From positions 1-64,000 of the forward strand of contig MWTC01000018.1 of NCBI GenBank assembly GCA_002066995.1: a stretch of DNA of 64,000 nt. The letters are read 5' to 3'. Under the pieces are notes generated by a model. The model saw only the letters and a list, made by a program, of their open reading frames with translations, made no database searches and was not told where the DNA came from. The position numbers were made by a program, and so were the translations under genes. Source of the stretch: Sphingobacteriales bacterium UTBCD1. GTDB taxonomy: Bacteria; Bacteroidota; Bacteroidia; Chitinophagales; Chitinophagaceae. How positions within the stretch are numbered: the stretch's first letter is position 1; each line of letters opens with the position of its first letter. Shown here in pieces: positions 34,458-43,057 of the stretch.

Positions 34458-35117
34458 ATGAAGCAGTTTATCATTACACTGATTGCTACTGTTTTTCTTT
34501 TTTCCGGTTGCGGCCCATCTACGAAGATCACCAGTTCATGGAAAGCTCAGGATGCTTATCCCAAAAAATTTAATAAAATTGTTGTGTTAGGCCTTATTAC
34601 GGATGCTGACCGCACTGTCCGTGAGAATATGGAGCAAAATATTGCTGCAAACCTGAGGGACCTTGGGTATAATGCCGTATGTTCCTGTGATGAATATAGC
34701 CCTAAAGCATTTGAAGGCATGAGTGAAGAACAGGCATTGCAAAAACTTCGTAATTCAGGAGTAGATGCCGTGCTTACCATCACGTTACTGGATAAAACAA
34801 AAGAACAGTATTATGTTCCGGGAAAAATATACTATACGCCCTATTATATTTACCACAACCGCTTCTGGGGGTATTATCGTGTTATGTATAATCGTATCTA
34901 TTCTCCGGGTTATTACAGCCAGAATACAAAATATTTCTGGGAGAGTAATTTTTATGATATGCCTGCAGATCAATTGATTTATTCGGTACAAAGCCAGTCA
35001 TTTGATCCCGCTTCTACCGAATCCGTGAGCCGGGAATATGGTACGATAATTATTAAAGATATGGTCCGGAATAACATATTGGCTAATCAAAAAGGAGTAA
35101 CAACGAAACCAATGTAA
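34458..35117 (+). CDS. DUF4136-like lipoprotein
   Basis: A 219-residue lipoprotein with lipobox FSGC, so Cys18 is acylated. The mature start STKITSSWKAQDAYPKKFNKIVVLGL and the segment LRNSGVDAVLTITLLDKTKE are reminiscent of DUF4136 and related Bacteroidota lipoproteins. A Tyr-rich stretch (about 118-160) recalls the lipoprotein at 11918. The substrate or partner is unknown. It has its own regulated promoter at 34396-34437 and ends before a bidirectional terminator. Confidence 0.82.
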   Translation: MKQFIITLIATVFLFSGCGPSTKITSSWKAQDAYPKKFNKIVVLGLITDADRTVRENMEQNIAANLRDLGYNAVCSCDEYSPKAFEGMSEEQALQKLRNSGVDAVLTITLLDKTKEQYYVPGKIYYTPYYIYHNRFWGYYRVMYNRIYSPGYYSQNTKYFWESNFYDMPADQLIYSVQSQSFDPASTESVSREYGTIIIKDMVRNNILANQKGVTTKPM

Positions 35118-35147
35118 TTCTTTTTAATGAGGAAATAGCAGAAACAA

Positions 35148-35171
35148 AAAGGCCGGATTCTTCCGGCCTTT
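35148..35171. terminator. bidirectional intrinsic terminator
   Basis: AAAGGCCGGA and TCCGGCCTTT form a perfect 10-bp stem with a four-base loop (TTCT). It lies between the convergent lipoprotein gene (34458-35117) and the response-regulator gene (35201-36259), so it should end both transcripts. Flanking A and T runs are short. Confidence 0.85.
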
Positions 35172-35200
35172 GCTGTTCCTGTAGTATGAATAATATCTTC

Positions 35201-36259
35201 TTAATTCAGCATATTCAATAATTTTTTTTCATTCAGAATGATAATAGAACCGCTTTTGATATCAATCAGTTGCTCGTTCTTAAAATCACTTAGTGTGCGG
35301 ATGAGTGATTCAGTAGCAGTACCGGCGATAGTGGCAAGATTTTCCCTGCTGATGTGAATGGCAAACTCCGGGTCCTGCCTGGTATTATATTTCTTATTCA
35401 GTTTGATAATGGCGTCCGCCACTTTTTTACGGAGAGAATTATATGCCAGGCCCAGTAACTGTTCTGCTTTTTCTGAGATATTCTTTGCTAATAGTTTTAT
35501 AAACAGGCTGGCGATCTCCCTGTTATTATTCAGCAGGCTTTCAAAATCTTCTTTTGGTATGATAGCCAGTTCGCAATCTTCCAGTGCTTCTGCAGTTTCT
35601 TTGTAAGGAGTTCCTTCCAGCAATGCAGTATATCCCAGGAAATCACCTTCATTATACAATCCCACAACCAGCTCTTTGGCATTTTCATTTGATTTATAGG
35701 TTCTGACTTTTCCTTTATGGACATAAAATAAACGGGATGGCCTGTTACCTTCCGAATAGATAACCTGCTTTTTTCTGTATTTATTGATATTCCGCCCTTC
35801 CCGCAATGATTGCATAGCATCTTTTCCGCCGGATAAATTTAAAAGCTGGTTAATACCTTCAATTCCTCCTGCAATTTTTTCTTCGATCATACCCGCCTTT
35901 TTCAATCTACCTTCTACGGCTTCCAGCAACTCTGTGCCTTCAAAAGGTTTGGTGATGTAGTCGTCAGCTCCAAGCGCCATACCTTTTCGTACATCAGCTC
36001 TTTCTGTTTTTGCAGACAGGAAAATAAATGGAATGTGAAGTGTTTCGGGATTTTTATTCAGCAGGTGTAAAACGCCAAAGCCATCCAGGACCGGCATCAT
36101 AATATCACAAACGATGAGATCCGGTTTCTCTTTAAGAGCAACTTCAACGCCTTCTTTTCCATTTACGGCAGTAAACACTTTGTAATTGGCTAACTCAAGG
36201 ATCTCTGCAGTATTTTCCCTGATATCGTTGTTATCTTCTATCAATAAAATCTTTTTCAT
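35201..36259 (-). CDS. receiver-cNMP-HTH fusion: Crp/Fnr-type response regulator
   Basis: A 352-residue fusion. Residues 1-120 are a receiver domain with the acidic pair Glu8/Asp9, phospho-acceptor Asp52 (CDIMMP) and the conserved Lys in SAKTERADV. Residues about 155-265 form a cyclic-nucleotide-binding fold, and about 270-345 a Crp-type winged helix. The recognition helix ATESLIRTLSDF keeps the Glu and Arg that in Crp and Fnr read the TGA half-site, but lacks the extra Arg that Crp uses for TGTGA. No Fnr-type Cys cluster is present at the N-terminus, since the receiver replaces it. It follows its PAS kinase by 51 bp. It is the best candidate to bind the TGAY-N4-RTCA sites in this window. Confidence 0.93.
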   Translation of the reverse strand: MKKILLIEDNNDIRENTAEILELANYKVFTAVNGKEGVEVALKEKPDLIVCDIMMPVLDGFGVLHLLNKNPETLHIPFIFLSAKTERADVRKGMALGADDYITKPFEGTELLEAVEGRLKKAGMIEEKIAGGIEGINQLLNLSGGKDAMQSLREGRNINKYRKKQVIYSEGNRPSRLFYVHKGKVRTYKSNENAKELVVGLYNEGDFLGYTALLEGTPYKETAEALEDCELAIIPKEDFESLLNNNREIASLFIKLLAKNISEKAEQLLGLAYNSLRKKVADAIIKLNKKYNTRQDPEFAIHISRENLATIAGTATESLIRTLSDFKNEQLIDIKSGSIIILNEKKLLNMLN

Positions 36260-36310
36260 GGAAGTTAAGTTTCGTTAAAGGTGACCTACCGTATTTTTTA
36301 AACCCGGTGT

Positions 36311-37549
36311 CTATGCCGGTTTATTTTCCCCGGGCAGCTTAAACCGTATGTTGAATTCTGTTCCTTTTTCTATTTCGCTGTTGCAGGAAATTTTTCCATT
36401 CAATAATTCAACGTATTTAAAAACGATGTGTAACCCAAGGCCTGTTCCCTGGATGTTGGTAACATTTGAACCCCTGTAAAAACGTTCGAATAAACGGACA
36501 AGATCTTCTTTCGGGATGCCGATACCCTGATCTTTTACCTGTAATAAAAGCCGTTCTTCTTTTCTTTCTGTCCTGATCCTGATCATGGAATTTTCAGGAG
36601 AAAACTTGATGGCATTGGATAAAAGGTTCATGACAATATGCTTCAGGATTCCCGGATCGAGATATACCTGTTTTTCCCCGCTGTGGTTATAAGAAATATG
36701 CTGTCCTTTTTTCAGGAGGCCTTCCATTTCATTGATGATACCCTGGATATGTGCATGAATGTTGAACCCGGCCATCTTTACTGTTATCTTACCTTCTTCA
36801 ATCCTTCCCACGGAGAGGAATTCATTCAGGATATCAGTTAAGGTGTTTACTGATGATATAATACGGTCAAGGTGCCTTTTCCGCTGCACCTGTTGTTCGG
36901 CACTGCAATATTTTTCTACAAGGTATGCTGAAGATAAGATAGTACTCAGAGGTGTTCTGAACTCATGAGAAGCCATGGTGATAAAACGGGATTTCAGTTC
37001 GCTCAGGCCTTTTTCTTTTTCCAGGGACCGTTGCAATTCACTTCGGGAATCTTCCAGTTTTTTTAATGTTTCCATCAGTTTATGTGTCCGGTCTTCTACT
37101 TTATCTTCAAGTTTTTCATTCAGTGATTTGATTTCCTCTTCTTCTTCTTTTCTTAATGTGATATCGCTGATATAGGCAATAATGTAAAGCTCACCGTTAT
37201 CTTTGTAATGGCTTAAGGTTATTTCCACCGGGAACTCAGTCCCATTTTTCCGCCTGCCCTTCAAATCGGCTTTCCGGTGGCATATTGTATTGTTGTTGAG
37301 ATTTTCGTTAAACTTCTGCCGTAGCATCACGTGCCTTTTTCTTGACCTCACAGGAACAAGGATCTCTATTTTTTCTCCTGCCAGCTCTTTTTCAGTAAAC
37401 CCAAACAAATCAAGGGCAAACAAATTAGCCAGTTGAATGATTCCTTCCCGGTTCACAACAATGATCCCAATGGAGGCATCCCTGAAGATTGCCTGAACCA
37501 GTTTGGTTTTTTTTCTATTGAGGGATTTATCTGACAGCAAGTGTTGCAT
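36311..37549 (-). CDS. PAS-domain sensor histidine kinase (soluble)
   Basis: A 412-residue kinase without membrane segments. A PAS domain covers about 18-135 (IFRDASIGIIVVNREGIIQLANLFA in part). A coiled linker (140-185) leads to the H-box SHEFRTPLS with His195, then the ATPase domain with N-box NLLSNAIKFSP, G1 DQGIGIP and G2 GTGLGLHI. A soluble PAS kinase suggests an internal cue such as redox state, oxygen or a small ligand, but no haem or flavin ligand can be assigned by eye. Its receiver partner is encoded next. It is divergent from usp. Confidence 0.93.
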   Translation of the reverse strand: MQHLLSDKSLNRKKTKLVQAIFRDASIGIIVVNREGIIQLANLFALDLFGFTEKELAGEKIEILVPVRSRKRHVMLRQKFNENLNNNTICHRKADLKGRRKNGTEFPVEITLSHYKDNGELYIIAYISDITLRKEEEEEIKSLNEKLEDKVEDRTHKLMETLKKLEDSRSELQRSLEKEKGLSELKSRFITMASHEFRTPLSTILSSAYLVEKYCSAEQQVQRKRHLDRIISSVNTLTDILNEFLSVGRIEEGKITVKMAGFNIHAHIQGIINEMEGLLKKGQHISYNHSGEKQVYLDPGILKHIVMNLLSNAIKFSPENSMIRIRTERKEERLLLQVKDQGIGIPKEDLVRLFERFYRGSNVTNIQGTGLGLHIVFKYVELLNGKISCNSEIEKGTEFNIRFKLPGENKPA

Positions 37550-37719
37550 ATAATCTAAAATCTTTTCCTTAGTGTTTTCAAACTTGAGAAAATGATATCA
37601 TACCGGGCGAGATTTTAATCACCCTGTCGTATGATTTTTAACATTTTCGTTGTTACAATACAGTTTTGAAGCGTTAGTCCTGGCACCGTGCCGGACACTG
37701 AAATGTAATCGGGCAGTTT

Positions 37720-37784
37720 TGATTAAGATCATGGCGGAAGATGTTTACCGTCATAGATAACAAAGATATTTCAAAATAGGTTCG
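37720..37784 (+). promoter_or_regulatory. Fnr-like operator and -7-like box for the universal stress protein
   Basis: TTGATTAAGATCAT (37719-37732) contains TGAT-TAAG-ATCA and is one base from the full Fnr consensus TTGAT-N4-ATCAA. TAGGTTCG at 37777-37784 starts 51.5 bp from the operator centre. It lies in the 255-bp divergent region next to the kinase/regulator operon. No matching box was found toward that operon. Confidence 0.65.
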
Positions 37785-37804
37785 TATTCTCAAAAGGGGG
37801 TTTT

Positions 37805-38632
37805 ATGAAAAAAATACTTCTCGCATTTGATGGAAGTCATTTTTCTGAGGGCGCCTGCGAATTTGCCAGGAACCTGAACGAAAAAAACAGGATTCTTCTT
37901 GTAGGAGCATTTTTACCGCAGGTAGATTATGCTAACCTGTGGAGTTATTCAAGTGGCGGTATTACAGGCCCTTTATTTATACCGGTGGTAGAAGGTGAGG
38001 ATTCCGATGCCGTTCAGAGAAATATGGAACGGTTTGAGAAATTTTGTAAAAAAAACAATATTGAATTCAGGATACATAAGGATTATTATGATTTTGCTTT
38101 ACCTGAATTAAGAAAGGAAACACGTTTTGCAGACCTTCTGTTGCTGGGGGGTGAAAAGTTTTATGAAAATCTTGGGACAAATGAACCAAACGATTATCTG
38201 AAAGATGCACTTCACGGAGTAGAATGCCCGGTAGTGGTAGTGCCCGAGAAATATGAATTTCCGCACAGCAATATCCTGACTTACGATGGAACAGAAGACT
38301 CTGTTTATGCAATAAAACAATTTGCTTATATATTCCCTGAACTGACCGGTAATAAAACCATACTGGTTTATGTTAACAGGAAAGGTGAAGACAGGCTGCC
38401 TGAGGAGGTAAGTATCGGGGAACTGGCTGCCCGCCATTTCAAGGACCTGACCCTGGAGCACCTGAGAGCAGAATCGAAAAAATATTTTAATACCTGGCTG
38501 CTGGAAAATAAAGGTGCTATTCTTGTAAGCGGTGCTTTTGGCCGTTCAGCACTCTCAAGGTCTTTCAAAAAGAGCTTTGTGACCGATGTAATTAAAGAAC
38601 AAAGATTGCCTGTTTTTATAGCGCATAACTGA
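37805..38632 (+). CDS. universal stress protein with tandem UspA domains
   Basis: A 275-residue protein of two UspA-like halves. The first (1-150) starts MKKILLAFDGSHFSEGACEFA and ends ECPVVVVPEKY. The second ends in SGAFGRSALSRSFKKSFVTDVIKEQRLPVFIAHN (quoted in part), with the G-x-G/R-S nucleotide-loop pattern degenerate. Such proteins are induced under starvation or oxygen limitation. The Fnr-like operator upstream supports control by the neighbouring receiver-Crp/Fnr regulator. Confidence 0.88.
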   Translation: MKKILLAFDGSHFSEGACEFARNLNEKNRILLVGAFLPQVDYANLWSYSSGGITGPLFIPVVEGEDSDAVQRNMERFEKFCKKNNIEFRIHKDYYDFALPELRKETRFADLLLLGGEKFYENLGTNEPNDYLKDALHGVECPVVVVPEKYEFPHSNILTYDGTEDSVYAIKQFAYIFPELTGNKTILVYVNRKGEDRLPEEVSIGELAARHFKDLTLEHLRAESKKYFNTWLLENKGAILVSGAFGRSALSRSFKKSFVTDVIKEQRLPVFIAHN

Positions 38633-38663
38633 TGCCTGCGTAAAATTTCAAAGTACCTGGTCC

Positions 38664-40445
38664 TTATATAAAATAATGCGGTTTATTCATTCTTCTTGAA
38701 ATACGGAATGCCGCATTGATCATTCCAACATGACTGTACGTCTGCGGAAAATTTCCCCATTGTGACCCATCTTCACTTACATCTTCACTGAGCAACCCGA
38801 GATGATTGCTGTATTGTAATATTGATTCAATTGTTTTAAGGGCGTCATCTGTTCTTCCCATATAGGCTAATGCTTCTGCATACCAGAAGGAACAAACCAG
38901 GAAAGTGGATTTTGGTTTTCCGAAATCATCGGTATGCCTGTAACGGTAGATCAATCCGTTTGAAGATTTCAGGCTTTTCTCTATTGCTTTGAGATGTTGT
39001 TTTGCTTTTATGTTGTCAGGCTGAAGAAATTGCATGGAAAGCAGTTTCAATGTACTGGCATCCATGTTGGAAGAACCGATAGCCTGTGTATAAGCTTTTA
39101 ATTCCGGGTTATAACATTTTTCCAGCAATGCTGTTGATTTTTTGATAACTGACTCTGCTTTTTTGATCATTGCTTTTTCATGGATCATGACTGCATACTT
39201 TCTTGCAGCATGGGCGCCTGCCCAGTGAAATAACAAAGTGTTCGAGTTCTGCTGCAGCGTTTTTCTGAATTCCCATATACCGGCATCCGGCTGTTCCAGG
39301 GTGTTTTCGATTTCCTGCAGTAAGCGGTTGATAATAGCTTTATAGTTTACTTCAGACCTGTTATAGATCACAAGACGCTGGTCAAAGATCAGCGGAAGCA
39401 TGGTAAGTAAAACCTGCCCATATACATCATTCTGCAATTGCTGATAGGCAGCATTGCCAATACGAACCGGCGTGTTGTTCATATAACCGGTAAGGGGTAA
39501 GATCTTTTCATCAATTATTTTTTCCCCGGTTACAGAATATAAGGGTTGAATCCTTCCCGAATCATTGCGGAGAATGTTTTGAATGAATTCAAAATACTTT
39601 TCCAGTTCATCAAAATGGCCAAGCATATTGAATGCCTGCAGCGTATAATAAGAATCACGCAGCCAGCAAAATCGGTAATCCCAGTTTCGGCCGCTGCCCG
39701 GCGACTCAGGCAGGCTGGTAGTACCAGCTGCAATAAAGCCACCGGTATCTTCATATTGATGCAGTTTCAATGCCAGTGCTGAGCGGGCAACCTGTTCCTG
39801 GAATATATTGGGCAGGTAACTGCTTTTTATCCATTTCTGCCAGTAATTTTTTGTAAGGTATAGGAAACGCTCTGCAGTATCTTCCAGTGGCGCTTCCAGA
39901 GGTTCCCCGTAGGTTAAAACGAGATAATAATTTTTATTTAATACAAAACTTTTTTTTCCTGAAATATATGCAAGCGGAATATCAGTAGTCAGGCGGACGG
40001 GCCCGCCGATGTTCATGTAACGGATATGATTGCTTGCTGAATATTGTTCCGGAATGATATTGCCATAGTCCCCCCGTGGTTCACATTCCACTTTTATATG
40101 CGGTGATCCGCTGAGCCACTCAATTTTCCGGACTAACATCAGAGGGCGGTAATATCTTTCATACTGGAAAAAACGCGGAGCAAAATCAGTGACCCTGAAC
40201 CGGCCTCTTGAAGATTCAAATTCTGTGCAAAGGATATTTGTATTGGGAATATAGTATTGACTGCTTTTAAATGACTGTTCGGGATTGATCTTAAAACATC
40301 CTCCTTTCTTTTTCGCTATTAACCCTCCAAACAGGAAGCTGCTGTCAAACTCAGGCATGCACATCCATAGTACGTCCGCATTGGTGTCAATATAAGCGAG
40401 GTAGGAACAGTTGCCGATGATGCCTAAGTTATACTTATGTGCCAT
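38664..40445 (-). CDS. glycoside hydrolase family 15 (glucoamylase/trehalase-like)
   Basis: A 593-residue cytosolic GH15 enzyme. The opening NLGIIGNCSYLAYID and the block GRNWDYRFCWLRDSYYTLQAF are characteristic of the bacterial GH15 group that includes trehalases and glucoamylases. There is no signal peptide. It starts five bp after the trehalose-phosphatase stop, so it is in the same operon. That makes trehalose or a related alpha-glucan the likely substrate. Two enzymes acting on trehalose metabolites are together but no trehalose-phosphate synthase is in view. Confidence 0.9.
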   Translation of the reverse strand: MAHKYNLGIIGNCSYLAYIDTNADVLWMCMPEFDSSFLFGGLIAKKKGGCFKINPEQSFKSSQYYIPNTNILCTEFESSRGRFRVTDFAPRFFQYERYYRPLMLVRKIEWLSGSPHIKVECEPRGDYGNIIPEQYSASNHIRYMNIGGPVRLTTDIPLAYISGKKSFVLNKNYYLVLTYGEPLEAPLEDTAERFLYLTKNYWQKWIKSSYLPNIFQEQVARSALALKLHQYEDTGGFIAAGTTSLPESPGSGRNWDYRFCWLRDSYYTLQAFNMLGHFDELEKYFEFIQNILRNDSGRIQPLYSVTGEKIIDEKILPLTGYMNNTPVRIGNAAYQQLQNDVYGQVLLTMLPLIFDQRLVIYNRSEVNYKAIINRLLQEIENTLEQPDAGIWEFRKTLQQNSNTLLFHWAGAHAARKYAVMIHEKAMIKKAESVIKKSTALLEKCYNPELKAYTQAIGSSNMDASTLKLLSMQFLQPDNIKAKQHLKAIEKSLKSSNGLIYRYRHTDDFGKPKSTFLVCSFWYAEALAYMGRTDDALKTIESILQYSNHLGLLSEDVSEDGSQWGNFPQTYSHVGMINAAFRISRRMNKPHYFI

Positions 40446-40450
40446 TACAG

Positions 40451-41221
40451 CTAATTTAGTTCTTTTAACAGAAGTTCTTTTAAAAACCGGACCACTTCCT
40501 CCTGGGTGATCAGCGAATAGCCCGCTGCGGTTTCACCGGGCCCTATCTTGATGTTTATACTATCCCGGCCCAGTGCACTGAACATGTCCTCATCAGTACG
40601 GTCATCACCAAGGGCCATGATGAAATCCGGGTTTACTTTGTTCATGATCATTTTGGCAATAGCTCCTTTATTGACTTTGGTAAAACGCACTTCAATTATT
40701 TTATTGCCATCCAGTATTTGCAGCGGAGTGTTATGGATCATCTTTGAAAGAGTGCGAATCAGTTCCCTGGAGTGAAAGTTTCCTGATTCATAAGAAGCAT
40801 TGCGATAGTGCCACGCCAGTGAAAAGCGTTTTTCTTCAATAAAAGACCCCCCGCATTTGCGGGAACTGTTTTCCATTGCAGTTATAATTTCTTTTTTCCA
40901 TTCATCGGTTTCTTCTGCCAGTTCCTGCCATTGTTTGCCGGGATATTTTATCAGGGCTCCATGTTCTGCTACGATGATAAGATCTAAATTTCCCAGCCAT
41001 TTTCCTAATGTAGCACTGTCCCTTCCGCTGATGATAACTACATTGTTTTTTTTATCAGAAGCCAGCGAAGTTAATATTCGGATCACATCTTCATTGGGAG
41101 CAGAGAGTGAGGGAAATTTCATCAAAGGCATCAGTGTTCCGTCATAATCAAGGAACAGCAGTCTTTTCCCGGATCTTTTTACCAATTCGCTGATCTTATG
41201 GTATTCTTCGGTACCAATCAT
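40451..41221 (-). CDS. otsB: trehalose-6-phosphate phosphatase
   Basis: A 256-residue HAD-superfamily phosphatase. Motif I is FLDYDGT with Asp25 as nucleophile and Asp27 as acid/base, motif II lies around ISGRDS, and motif IV is ALGDDRTDEDMF. These are the OtsB blocks. The usual partner OtsA (synthase) is absent from this window, and no fused synthase domain is present. It is the first gene of the operon with GH15. A -7-like TAATTTCG, with its 5' base at 41260, lies upstream. Confidence 0.92.
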   Translation of the reverse strand: MIGTEEYHKISELVKRSGKRLLFLDYDGTLMPLMKFPSLSAPNEDVIRILTSLASDKKNNVVIISGRDSATLGKWLGNLDLIIVAEHGALIKYPGKQWQELAEETDEWKKEIITAMENSSRKCGGSFIEEKRFSLAWHYRNASYESGNFHSRELIRTLSKMIHNTPLQILDGNKIIEVRFTKVNKGAIAKMIMNKVNPDFIMALGDDRTDEDMFSALGRDSINIKIGPGETAAGYSLITQEEVVRFLKELLLKELN

Positions 41222-41320
41222 TCTTGTACAGTTTCATTCCGTTAATCCATATCGAAATTACAACCACAAAATGTAACAGGAATTAAAATATTTTATCTTT
41301 TGCCGGGGCAAATAAAACTA

Positions 41321-41350
41321 AAAGGCGCCCGGAAGAGCGCCCTTTTTTTT
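41321..41350. terminator. intrinsic terminator in the otsB-kinase gap
   Basis: GGCGC (41324-41328) pairs with GCGCC (41337-41341) across an eight-base loop, extended by an A/T stem with one mismatch, and eight Ts follow at 41343-41350. It probably ends transcripts from the histidine kinase operon on the minus strand or any plus-strand transcript. The 447-bp region 41222-41668 otherwise holds only the site at 41407-41418. Confidence 0.65.
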
Positions 41351-41406
41351 CTTATCACTTAAACTATGAGAAAGAGTTAAAAATCTTTTGTATCACTCAA
41401 TCAGTC

Positions 41407-41418
41407 TGATCTACGTCA
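41407..41418. promoter_or_regulatory. orphan Crp/Fnr-type palindrome
   Basis: TGATCTACGTCA fits TGAY-N4-RTCA. It lies 186 bp upstream of otsB, with no -7 box at 29.5 or 51.5 bp on either strand. It may be a distal site, control an unseen small RNA, or be a chance match. Confidence 0.3.
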
Positions 41419-41668
41419 TTAATTAAAAAATTACAGGACAGGCTTTGTTTTGATTCATGAGTTTCAATTTTTGAGCTTCACGGTAATCGTCACCCGGTTG
41501 TAAAACGTCTATTCGTATCTGTACTCTTTCCCGTAACAAGTCAATTGGTAAAAAGCATATCAAAAAAAAGTGAGTGCAGTAGTAAAAGAGTTATACAAAA
41601 TGAGGACTGCCTGGTGCAATTTAATTATCCTGGAGGTAAATCTTTTTTCTGGTTGGGTTAGAAAATCA

Positions 41669-43057
41669 TTAGAATTGATTAGCGGCAGCTTTGGAAAATA
41701 GCTCGATGTGAAAATGTGTTCCTTGTGCAGGATGGCTGGATACGCTTAATGTCCCGTTGTGCAATTTTAAAATTCGCCTGGTCAGCGACAGTCCAAGCCC
41801 GAACCCCGGCTTACCCGAGGCACTGCTACCCCGGAAAAAAGGCTGGAAAATCTTTTCTAATTCGTCTTCAGTTAATATATCACTGTTATTGGCAAAATCA
41901 AGTATGATCTTTTTATCTGTGAAATTCAGGTTTACATTGATCTTTTTATCTTTCGAGTATTTACACCCGTTCTCAATAATATTTTTAAACACTGAATACA
42001 GCAGGTCACTGTTCCCGGGAATGATGCATTCGTTTTCGTCTTCAGGCAGGTCGGCAAAATGGACAATCAAGACAGTTTCGGGGTATGATTTTTTTACATT
42101 TGCCACTGCCTTCATCACTACTTCGTCTATGCGCACATCTGACAGTTCAATGGCGCCTTCATTTCCTGTACGGGCAATTTCTAAAAGGCTTTTGGTCAGT
42201 TCACTCATAACATGTACCTCTTCAGATACTGATCTCATGATTTTTTCATAATCTTCACTGCTTCTTTTTTGCAGCAGTCCAATTTCCAGCTGGCTGCTCA
42301 TTGAGGTAAGGGGAGTGGACAATTCGTGTGACGCATTCGATATAAATCTTCTTTGAATGAGAAATGAATCTTCCAGCCGGTCCAGCAGATCATTGAAGGT
42401 TTTCGCCAATGCGTTCAGTTCATCTTTTGTATTACCGGCGCTGATCCTGTTGGAAAGGTCAGAAGTGGAAAACAGGGTTACTTCCCCTACTATTCTCTTT
42501 ATTGGCCTTAAAATAAAACCTGAGAAAAACCAACCGGCAAAAAAAGAAAGCAATATGCCTGCTGTGGCAACAATCCACAAAACCGCTTTTAAATTGTTGC
42601 TGACATTCTCCCTGTACTCGTCCCGGGCTATGATAAACGCATAATATTTTTGGTTTCGGTCCGTATAGCTGAGCAGGTAACCATCCCGGAAGCCTTCAGT
42701 AAAAAACGTTTCCCCCGTTTCACCGGCTTTATTGAAAGATACAGGAGGAGGAGTTGTTGTATCTGTAGGGTTCTCGTAAAACCGGTACCGGATTTTTTTA
42801 TTACCATCATATATGGCAACGTATTTGTTTCTAAAAGAAGCTAACGAGGTAGTGTCCAGGTTGCTCATGACATTCTGAATAAGCGTATCAGATATTTCCC
42901 AAAGCCTGACAATAGCTGATGTCCTGTCCTTTAGTCTTTGCTGGAACTGGGATATGTTTTTACTTTCAAGCCATTTGCTGATACTCAGGAAAGAGATGAT
43001 CAGAAAGCTGCTTACCAATACCGTGAATAACAATGATATTTTCAGCCGTATTGACAT
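41669..43057 (-). CDS. HAMP-domain sensor histidine kinase
   Basis: A 462-residue membrane kinase with two membrane segments (about 6-27 and 160-182), a periplasmic sensor of about 130 residues, and a HAMP domain (about 183-235). The H-box SHELSTPLTS has His244, followed by ATPase blocks ENGCKYSKD and GFGLGLSL. It resembles CusS/heavy-metal and envelope-type sensors. Its ATG overlaps the stop of its response regulator by one base (TAATG). Confidence 0.92.
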   Translation of the reverse strand: MSIRLKISLLFTVLVSSFLIISFLSISKWLESKNISQFQQRLKDRTSAIVRLWEISDTLIQNVMSNLDTTSLASFRNKYVAIYDGNKKIRYRFYENPTDTTTPPPVSFNKAGETGETFFTEGFRDGYLLSYTDRNQKYYAFIIARDEYRENVSNNLKAVLWIVATAGILLSFFAGWFFSGFILRPIKRIVGEVTLFSTSDLSNRISAGNTKDELNALAKTFNDLLDRLEDSFLIQRRFISNASHELSTPLTSMSSQLEIGLLQKRSSEDYEKIMRSVSEEVHVMSELTKSLLEIARTGNEGAIELSDVRIDEVVMKAVANVKKSYPETVLIVHFADLPEDENECIIPGNSDLLYSVFKNIIENGCKYSKDKKINVNLNFTDKKIILDFANNSDILTEDELEKIFQPFFRGSSASGKPGFGLGLSLTRRILKLHNGTLSVSSHPAQGTHFHIELFSKAAANQF

